Source: Candidatus Nomurabacteria bacterium RIFCSPHIGHO2_01_FULL_39_10
Lineage (GTDB): Bacteria; Patescibacteriota; Minisyncoccia; Phycocordibacterales; UBA9973
Assembly: GCA_001786805.1 (NCBI GenBank)
Contig: MFTJ01000007.1
Location: 1 to 5,593 of the forward strand
Direction of reading: 5' to 3'
Length of the DNA stretch: 5,593 nucleotides
Every line of letters begins with the position of its first letter. The stretch's first letter is position 1. Of the stretch, positions 1-3,431 are shown one piece after another. The translations under genes were made by a program, and so were the position numbers. A model generated the notes under the pieces. That model was not told the DNA's origin, did no database searches, and worked only from the letters and a program-made list of their open reading frames with translations.

Positions 1-1005
1 AATTTCGGCGAAGCGGGTTTTTACAGGACGGCATATTCCAGAGAACTTTTAGAAAAATTAAAAACGCCGGTGGAGAAAAAATTGATCTCCGCCCGCGATA
101 GACTCGGCATCATCCGAGACCTCTTCGCCCTCTCCGAAGCCGGCACCATACCGACCACGGACGCCCTAGAATTTCTGTCTGCGTATAAAAACGAGGAAAA
201 CTACAGCGTCTGGCTTGAGATCGCGAACGGACTCGGAAGACTGGAACAGCTTCTCGCAAACAACAACATAGGAGTTTCCTATGTACATAGGAAACTCCTA
301 TGTGTAAATTTAGATAAGTTAATTCTGGAACTCTTCTCCCCTCTTGCCGCCAAGCTCAGCTGGACGCCCAAAAAAAACGAAATACACTCAAACACTCTCC
401 TGCGTTCGCTGGCAATTTCCCGCGCAGGTCGTTCGGGTGATGAAAAAATAATTGCTGAAGCCAAAAACAAATTCAAAAAAGGCAACATTCATCCGGACAT
501 TCGCGGAGCCGTATACTCCATCGTTGCAAAATGGAGCGAGGAAAAAGAATACCGAGCCTTTACGGCGAGGTATAAAAAGGAAACCCTGCATGAGGAAAAA
601 AACCGCATCGGCGGAATTTTGGGAGATTTCCAAGATACCAAACTTCTAAAACAAACCTGTGAATTCGCTTTCAGTAAAAACGTCCGCCCGCAGGACACCA
701 TCAGCATCCTCTCCTCCGTGGGCGCGAATCCGGCAGGGCGGGATATCTGGCTCTCCTTTATCCAAAAGAATTGGAAGACTCTCGTCTCTCGCTATGGCGA
801 AGGCGGGCATACGCTCCAGCGATTGGTCAAAGCGATTTCCGGCAGCACGGAGGCGCATCACCTAAAATCTTTCAAAAAATTCTTCGCCACTCACGAAGCC
901 CCCGGCGCCAAACGCGCGATCCTGCAAGTCCTAGAACGCCTAGAAGGCAACGTCGCATGGCTCAAAAGAGATGGGAAAAGTATCGAGGGGTTTTTGAGTA
1001 AATAA
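1..1005 (+). CDS. M1 family zinc aminopeptidase, C-terminal part (5' end outside window)
   Basis: The reading frame is open from base 1, where the translation begins NFGEAGFYRTAYSRELLEKL, and ends with TAA at 1003-1005. This leaves 334 residues of a longer protein. The asparagine plus GFYR-x-x-Y signature is what joins the catalytic thermolysin-like half to the C-terminal helical domain (ERAP1_C-like) in M1 aminopeptidases of the PepN/ERAP/puromycin-sensitive type. The rest is alpha-helical with the family's repeated helix pairs, including an FSPLAAKLSW segment near residues 111-120 and an LKSFKKFF segment near the end. The catalytic HExxH and GAMEN motifs must lie upstream, so activity cannot be judged here. 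The family removes N-terminal amino acids from peptides and is usually cytosolic. Residues 89-101 are encoded by a 38-bp palindrome and probably represent an insertion between two helices. A GTG at 70 could be mistaken for a start, but homology continues upstream of it. Confidence 0.88.
   Translation, partial: NFGEAGFYRTAYSRELLEKLKTPVEKKLISARDRLGIIRDLFALSEAGTIPTTDALEFLSAYKNEENYSVWLEIANGLGRLEQLLANNNIGVSYVHRKLLCVNLDKLILELFSPLAAKLSWTPKKNEIHSNTLLRSLAISRAGRSGDEKIIAEAKNKFKKGNIHPDIRGAVYSIVAKWSEEKEYRAFTARYKKETLHEEKNRIGGILGDFQDTKLLKQTCEFAFSKNVRPQDTISILSSVGANPAGRDIWLSFIQKNWKTLVSRYGEGGHTLQRLVKAISGSTEAHHLKSFKKFFATHEAPGAKRAILQVLERLEGNVAWLKRDGKSIEGFLSK
266..303. repeat. 38-bp perfect palindrome inside the aminopeptidase reading frame
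   Basis: Bases 266-303 are exactly self-complementary around 284/285 (TGT|ACA). Each half is itself a small hairpin: ATAGGA, 3 bases, TCCTAT, then a GTAC centre, then ATAGGA, 3 bases, TCCTAT. The RNA could therefore fold as one 18-19 bp stem or as two 6-bp hairpins. The element is read through in frame as residues 89-101 of the visible protein (NIGVSYVHRKLLC). The reading frame and the helical pattern resume on both sides (LEQLLANN before, LDKLILELFSPLA after), so it looks like an in-frame insertion. Whether copies exist elsewhere in the genome cannot be seen. Confidence 0.85.
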
Positions 1006-1025
1006 TATCATTACATTCATTAAAG

Positions 1026-1052
1026 AAGTATTCCGGAAATTCCGGAATACTT
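1026..1052. repeat. 27-bp hairpin with 12-bp arms downstream of the aminopeptidase gene
   Basis: The arms AAGTATTCCGGA (1026-1037) and TCCGGAATACTT (1041-1052) pair perfectly around a 3-base AAT loop, 21 bases after the stop codon. The 8-base palindrome TTCCGGAA occurs twice inside (1031-1038 and 1040-1047), so the structure is a palindrome built from two smaller palindromes. The following bases (AATTTGCATTATG) are not a clean T-tract, so terminator activity is doubtful. It may instead stabilise the mRNA 3' end or be a repeat remnant. Confidence 0.7.
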
Positions 1053-1103
1053 AATTTGCATTATGTATTTTTTGCATATTGCTTTTGCGCCATTTGAGTT
1101 GTG

Positions 1104-1168
1104 GATTGCGCGAGAAGATTGCGCGAGAACCGTTCTCGCGCAATCTTCTCGCGCAATCAATTTTTTTT
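1104..1168 (+). terminator. 55-bp perfect palindrome followed by T8, probable rho-independent terminator
   Basis: Bases 1104-1130 pair perfectly with 1132-1158 around a single C at 1131. Each arm is a tandem pair of a 13-base unit: GATTGCGCGAGAA twice on the left and TTCTCGCGCAATC twice on the right. The stem is followed by AA and then eight T (1161-1168), the arrangement expected for termination of plus-strand transcription coming from the aminopeptidase gene about 100 bases upstream. On the minus strand the stem is preceded by A8 but not followed by T, so termination of the convergent gene ending at 1171 is less certain. The arms are GC-rich within AT-rich surroundings. Confidence 0.8.
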
Positions 1169-1170
1169 AA

Positions 1171-1674
1171 CTATGGAATAATTGGAGTCCACGAATCCCA
1201 ACCTATTCCTAGTTTATCAACTGATGGTCCTAATTTTTTGATTTCAATTAAATTTGCCTCTGTACTAATTTTTCTACCAAAGACATCGGCGTATTCAATA
1301 ACTATTTTTCGATCAAACTCATTAACTTTTTTAAATATAAACTCCATATTACACTCAATAGTTGTGTAGCCTGTTTCTCCAATATTAATTGAATTCAATG
1401 TAACATCAGGCTGACCTGGAAAAATTACTTTTGGTTTTATTGCGAGCCCCTTTCCACAATTTGTTAATTGTATATTTAATATTTTATCGGTTGAAGTATG
1501 ACGTAAGTGTCCCAGCATAAGAATTGGTAAGAATGATGCCTTTGTACTACGCTCCACTGACTCTATAGATTCTCTTCCTAGTTTCATCTGTTTATAAGTA
1601 ATCACAACCAAAATAATAGTTGTGATTGTTTGAAGTCCTGAAGAAATGAGAGAAATCGTTTCTGAAGTAGTCAT
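1171..1674 (-). CDS. membrane-anchored protein of unknown function (single N-terminal TM helix)
   Basis: This 167-residue minus-strand gene starts with ATG at 1674-1672 and ends with TAG at 1173-1171. Residues about 8-27 (SLISSGLQTITTIILVVITY) form one hydrophobic transmembrane segment. A charged, probably helical linker follows (YKQMKLGRESIESVERSTKA, 27-46), and then a beta-rich soluble domain with an NCGKGLA turn at 72-78 and IEYADVFGRK at 126-135. This layout (TM helix, charged helix, then a domain with an N-x-G-x-G-x-A turn and a Y-x-D-x-x-G strand) recurs in many uncharacterised bacterial proteins. I do not know a demonstrated function. The start has no Shine-Dalgarno sequence and lies 18 bases after the stop of the 67-residue gene, so the two are probably one transcript. 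Base composition is clearly more AT-rich than the flanking peptidase and nitroreductase genes, which may indicate separate ancestry. A defence or stress role would be a guess. Confidence 0.75.
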   Translation of the reverse strand: MTTSETISLISSGLQTITTIILVVITYKQMKLGRESIESVERSTKASFLPILMLGHLRHTSTDKILNIQLTNCGKGLAIKPKVIFPGQPDVTLNSINIGETGYTTIECNMEFIFKKVNEFDRKIVIEYADVFGRKISTEANLIEIKKLGPSVDKLGIGWDSWTPIIP

Positions 1675-1692
1675 AGAATTTAGTCTTATATC

Positions 1693-1896
1693 TTATAGTT
1701 GAGTAGTGTAATCCTTGGCATCTTGTAAAACAGGAAATGATTTAATGGCTGAGAAGATAGGTTCTAACACGCCATTCTCAGGGTTGGGTTGACTATCTAT
1801 TTTAATATACAAAGTATAAATATTATCAATATTATAGATTCTATAATCTATTTTACCTTTCTCTGTTTTACCACTTGCCACGAGTTGTGATCCCAT
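1693..1896 (-). CDS. hypothetical 67-residue protein
   Basis: The minus-strand frame runs from ATG at 1896-1894 to TAA at 1695-1693. It encodes a small soluble protein rich in Tyr, Ile and Asp, with two apparent beta strands (IDYRIYNIDNIYTLYIKI, about residues 16-33) followed by a proline/asparagine turn and a helix (EPIFSAIKSF). No family is recognised. A good minus-strand promoter ends just upstream, placing the predicted transcript start about 3 bases before the ATG. No Shine-Dalgarno sequence is present, which fits near-leaderless translation. It precedes the membrane-anchored gene by 18 bases and shares its AT-rich composition, so the two probably form an operon. The length and well-placed promoter support a real gene, but conservation cannot be checked here. 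Confidence 0.55.
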   Translation of the reverse strand: MGSQLVASGKTEKGKIDYRIYNIDNIYTLYIKIDSQPNPENGVLEPIFSAIKSFPVLQDAKDYTTQL

Positions 1897-1905
1897 ATAT
1901 TCTGT

Positions 1906-1934
1906 ATTATATAGGTATTAATTTTTTATTGCAA
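1906..1934 (-). promoter_or_regulatory. sigma70-type promoter for the minus-strand gene pair
   Basis: Read on the minus strand, TTGCAA (1934-1929) is followed after exactly 17 bases by the consensus -10 hexamer TATAAT (1911-1906). The predicted start of transcription is near 1899, about 3 bases upstream of the ATG at 1896, so the mRNA would have almost no leader. It is divergent from the nitroreductase promoter, with only 59 bases between the two start codons. Confidence 0.65.
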
Positions 1935-1943
1935 ATAATAGTG

Positions 1944-1949
1944 TATACT
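1944..1949 (+). promoter_or_regulatory. -10 box of a leaderless promoter for the nitroreductase gene
   Basis: TATACT at 1944-1949 ends six bases before the ATG at 1956, so initiation seven bases after the -10 box would fall on the A of the start codon. No Shine-Dalgarno sequence is present; the bases before the ATG are CCCCC. The -35 region (about 1920-1926, AT-rich) is weak. The spacing is the same as at 2742-2747/2754. Confidence 0.5.
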
Positions 1950-1955
1950 ACCCCC

Positions 1956-2552
1956 ATGTCAAAAACCCTAAACAACCGCACAACGGAATACGACATTGAC
2001 GATCAGTTTTTGACGCGGCATTCGCCTCGGGCTCTTTCGGGAGAAGCTTTGTCGGAGGAGGAACTGAAGACCCTCTTTGACGCCGCACGATGGGCGCCTT
2101 CGGCTTCCAATATCCAGCCTTGGAGGTTTATTTATGCCATGCGGGAAACGCCGGAATTTGAGACAATGTTTTCTTTCTTGGTGGATTTCAACAAAAGCTG
2201 GTGCGTAAACGCCTCCACACTTGTCGTCACCATTTCTGCAAAAACAAGTCTGAGTTCCAAGGGAGAAAAGAGGCCAAACCCCACCCACTCTTTTGACACA
2301 GGCGCCGCATGGGAAAATTTAGCTTTGCAGGCAAACAAGATGAACCTTGTCGCGCACGGAATGGCTGGCTTTGATTACAAAATGGCAAAAGAAAAGCTCG
2401 GCGTGCCGGACGATTACAATGTGGAAATGATGTTTGCCGTCGGCCGGCACGGAAAAATAGAAAACCTGCCTGAAGCCCTGCGCAAAGGCGAAACCCCAAA
2501 CAACCGCCACCCTCTCTCCGAAACTGTCTTTCTCGGCAAATTCCCTGCCTAA
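1956..2552 (+). CDS. nitroreductase family protein (FMN-dependent NAD(P)H oxidoreductase)
   Basis: The 198-residue protein has the full nitroreductase layout. The N-terminal FMN-phosphate segment is RHSPRALSG (residues 21-29), followed by ARWAPSASNIQPWRF (44-58) with the S-x-x-S-x-N-x-Q-P-W flavin-binding pattern. The central dimer/FMN helix is HSFDTGAAWENLALQA (111-126). A C-terminal AVGRHGKIENLPEAL stretch matches the family's closing G-x-x-x-x-x-x-L-P segment. Members are homodimeric cytosolic flavoproteins that reduce nitro groups, quinones or other electron acceptors with NAD(P)H; the natural substrate is rarely known and is not evident here. The start is set at ATG 1956 because family similarity begins just after it. 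The frame is open back to 1875, but those extra residues are unlike the family and overlap the divergent gene and its promoter. The length is normal for a short nitroreductase. It appears to be a single-gene unit with a terminator 38 bases after the stop. Confidence 0.9.
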   Translation: MSKTLNNRTTEYDIDDQFLTRHSPRALSGEALSEEELKTLFDAARWAPSASNIQPWRFIYAMRETPEFETMFSFLVDFNKSWCVNASTLVVTISAKTSLSSKGEKRPNPTHSFDTGAAWENLALQANKMNLVAHGMAGFDYKMAKEKLGVPDDYNVEMMFAVGRHGKIENLPEALRKGETPNNRHPLSETVFLGKFPA

Positions 2553-2589
2553 ATATCTAATTTCAAGTTACTTTATCAAATTTTATTTG

Positions 2590-2640
2590 AACTAGCATAA
2601 TAGAAACGGTCGTGTCTATTATACTAGTTGTACTTTTTTA
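2590..2640 (+). terminator. hairpin terminator after the nitroreductase gene
   Basis: AACTAGCATAATAGA (2590-2604) pairs with TCTATTATACTAGTT (2615-2629) with a single C/A mismatch around a 10-base loop. The stem is followed by GTAC and then six T at 2634-2639. The T-tract is offset by four bases from the stem and the stem is AT-rich, so strength is uncertain. A smaller hairpin, TCAAAT-TTT-ATTTGA, lies immediately upstream (about 2576-2590). Confidence 0.6.
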
Positions 2641-2650
2641 TTTTTAGATA

Positions 2651-2686
2651 TTGTACAAACTTACGCTATAGCGTGATTGTAAACAA
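2651..2686. promoter_or_regulatory. operator-like nested palindrome upstream of a strong promoter
   Basis: A perfect 12-bp palindrome ACGCTATAGCGT (2663-2674) sits at the centre of a wider imperfect one. TTGT at 2651 and ACAA at 2683 pair around exactly the same centre (2668.5), and 13 of 18 positions match overall. The flanks are the near-palindromes TTGTACAA and TTGTAAACAA. It lies 34 bases upstream of the -35 box at 2720, a place where a dimeric regulator could bind. No regulator gene is in the window, so a role in control is a guess. Confidence 0.35.
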
Positions 2687-2719
2687 TTTTTATTTTCATT
2701 CACCTATTTACGGGAATTA

Positions 2720-2747
2720 TTGACAAAATAGTATTATTTGTTATCAT
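2720..2747 (+). promoter_or_regulatory. strong sigma70-type promoter with extended -10
   Basis: A consensus -35 TTGACA (2720-2725), a 16-base spacer and -10 TATCAT (2742-2747) preceded by TG-T (2739-2741, extended -10) give the best promoter in the window. The predicted transcription start is base 2754, the A of an ATG codon, so the product would be a leaderless message or a small RNA. Confidence 0.7.
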
Positions 2748-2753
2748 GATTAT

Positions 2754-2831
2754 ATGGTTTCTTTAATTAAAACTAAATTTTCTGTTAATTATTACGCAAC
2801 CGCCAAACGGGACGGTTCTTTTGCTGATTAA
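2754..2831 (+). CDS. possible 25-residue leaderless small protein or leader peptide
   Basis: From the ATG at the predicted transcript start, a 25-codon frame runs to TAA at 2829-2831: MVSLIKTKFSVNYYATAK then RDGSFAD. No known family is recognised. The frame fills most of a roughly 125-base transcription unit bounded by the promoter at 2720 and the terminator at 2851. There is no Shine-Dalgarno sequence. Translation is suggested only by the placement of the ATG and by loose similarity to a second tiny frame downstream (K-x-K-F-x4-Y-A-T in both). The alternative is that the unit is a non-coding small RNA, since an internal hairpin overlaps the end of the frame. A transcription attenuator for the gene at 3121 is less likely because another terminator lies between. 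Confidence 0.4.
   Translation: MVSLIKTKFSVNYYATAKRDGSFAD
2798..2822 (+). promoter_or_regulatory. hairpin with short T-run inside the small transcript
   Basis: AACCG (2798-2802) pairs with CGGTT (2813-2817), with possible extra C-G pairs inside, and is followed by CTTTT. It could act as a weak first terminator or pause site. It overlaps the last codons of the 25-codon frame, so ribosomes reaching the stop would disrupt it. Confidence 0.35.
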
Positions 2832-2848
2832 TTGACTTTTCAAGCATG

Positions 2849-2879
2849 AAGGCCGCCCTGCAAGGCGGTTTTTTATTTT
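2849..2879 (+). terminator. rho-independent terminator of the small unit
   Basis: CCGCC (2853-2857) pairs with GGCGG (2864-2868) around a six-base CTGCAA loop. Two G-T and two A-T pairs extend the stem outward, and six T (2869-2874) then ATTTT follow. The GC-rich stem with an immediate T-tract is a textbook intrinsic terminator. It lies 20 bases after the stop of the 25-codon frame. Confidence 0.8.
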
Positions 2880-2900
2880 GCGTGAATTTTATATTTATAT

Positions 2901-2996
2901 ATGAACAATCAGAAATTAAAATTTAACAGTTATCTATATGCCACTCTCGTACACTTGAGGGTCGGTATTTCGTGTTACTTATCAAAAAATATCTAA
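2901..2996 (+). CDS. possible 31-residue small protein (doubtful)
   Basis: The ATG at 2901 opens a 31-codon frame ending TAA at 2994-2996: MNNQKLKFNSYLYATLVH followed by LRVGISCYLSKNI. A -10-like TATATT (2890-2895) ends five bases before the ATG, again the leaderless layout, but no convincing -35 is present. Support comes from the shared K-x-K-F-x4-Y-A-T spacing with the 25-codon frame at 2754 and from a terminator at 3029-3052. With only about seven matching positions in AT-rich DNA, the similarity may be chance. No family is recognised. Confidence 0.25.
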   Translation: MNNQKLKFNSYLYATLVHLRVGISCYLSKNI

Positions 2997-3028
2997 TTAT
3001 TTTTTGCATAACCAATGACGCAAAGAAC

Positions 3029-3052
3029 AGACTCTCAAAGGAGTCTCTTTTT
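3029..3052 (+). terminator. short rho-independent terminator
   Basis: AGACTC (3029-3034) pairs perfectly with GAGTCT (3041-3046) around TCAAAG, followed by C and five T (3048-3052). It would end a short transcript beginning between 2880 and 3029, or back up the terminator at 2849. It lies about 70 bases upstream of the next gene. Confidence 0.6.
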
Positions 3053-3120
3053 GTTTGCCGTTTCGGATGAAATGGATAAACAAACGAAAAGTCGGTTCGT
3101 TGAAAAACAAATAATAGGTT

Positions 3121-3399
3121 ATGAAAAAGAAAGAACATGCATACGATAAAGAAGCGGTGATCGGTCATGTATATTTCGCGCGAAAGGGATTGCGATTGGC
3201 AGAAGCCAAAAATAGCATTTTGGGTTTTAGGCAGTTATCCATAAAACCTTCTCGACGCATCAGGGTAAAATATTTTGGCAGTCCGTCACAGGGAATGTGG
3301 ATGGACATTCTCGAAGCTATAGAAAATTATCGCTCGCTTTCAGCTGAAATGGGTGGTGGGAGTTTCCCTGAAATACCTGCTCATCTATTAAATTGGTGA
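3121..3399 (+). CDS. hypothetical 92-residue basic protein
   Basis: The frame runs from ATG at 3121 to TGA at 3397-3399. The N-terminal half is strongly basic (MKKKEHAYDK, residues 1-10, and KPSRRIRVKYFG, about 42-53). A probable amphipathic helix follows (MWMDILEAIENYRSLSAEM, about 59-77), then a short tail with a glycine run (MGGGSFPEIPAHLLNW). No signal peptide, membrane segment or known family motif is seen, and I do not recognise it. The charge would fit nucleic-acid binding, but that is a guess. A weak AGG lies four bases before the ATG and no clear promoter was found. The HisA-HisF gene begins 32 bases downstream in the same direction, so co-transcription is possible. Confidence 0.6.
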   Translation: MKKKEHAYDKEAVIGHVYFARKGLRLAEAKNSILGFRQLSIKPSRRIRVKYFGSPSQGMWMDILEAIENYRSLSAEMGGGSFPEIPAHLLNW

Positions 3400-3407
3400 A
3401 CAAATGC

Positions 3408-3425
3408 GCTTGACATTATTCAAGC
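3408..3425 (+). other. hairpin just upstream of the TTG start of the HisA-HisF gene
   Basis: GCTTGA (3408-3413) pairs with TCAAGC (3420-3425) around CATTAT, ending six bases before the TTG start at 3432. It overlaps a TTGACA hexamer (3410-3415) that has no suitable -10 partner. No T-tract follows. It could influence initiation at the weak start codon, but it may be incidental. Confidence 0.3.
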
Positions 3426-3431
3426 AAAAGT

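Larger units (their letters stand above)
2754..2875 (+). ncRNA. candidate small transcript (about 120 nt), coding status unknown
   Basis: This is the segment between the predicted start of transcription and the T-tract of the following terminator. It contains two hairpins: AACCG/CGGTT at 2798-2817, followed by CTTTT, and CCGCC/GGCGG at 2853-2868, followed by T6. I do not recognise it as a known RNA family (it is not tmRNA, 6S, RNase P or a tRNA). It is listed because the boundaries are well marked. It overlaps the 25-codon frame and the two are alternative or joint readings of one unit. Confidence 0.4.
2553..3120. other. 568-base stretch without a long gene, dense in transcription signals
   Basis: Between the nitroreductase and the 92-residue gene no frame longer than about 80 codons is convincing. 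The stretch holds three intrinsic terminators (2590, 2849, 3029), an operator-like palindrome (2651), one strong promoter (2720) and two tiny frames (2754, 2901). The remainder (3053-3120) shows nothing recognisable apart from AT-rich sequence leading to the next gene. Confidence 0.6.

Noticed and set aside
1079..1369. Plus-strand frame of 96 codons
   Set aside because: It reads through the 55-bp palindrome and lies opposite the better supported minus-strand membrane-protein gene; composition and content look like an antisense shadow.
1875..1955. Upstream extension of the nitroreductase frame to ATG 1875 (27 extra residues)
   Set aside because: The extra residues are hydrophobic and unlike the family, overlap the divergent 67-residue gene and both promoters, and the ATG at 1956 has a -10 box at the leaderless distance.
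2923..3168. Minus-strand frame of 81 codons across the intergenic region
   Set aside because: It overlaps the terminator and the start of the 3121 gene, is rich in Phe as expected of antisense AT-rich DNA, and has no promoter or family motif.
3397..3413. Possible recoding of TGA (Gly or Trp), because the sequence after the TGA at 3397 reads TNALDIIQAKV
   Set aside because: The extension meets another TGA at once, no conserved protein needs TGA as sense, and no in-frame TGA occurs in the long conserved genes.
3410..3415. TTGACA as a promoter for the HisA-HisF gene
   Set aside because: No acceptable -10 hexamer occurs 15-19 bases downstream, and transcription would begin inside the coding sequence; the hexamer is part of a hairpin.
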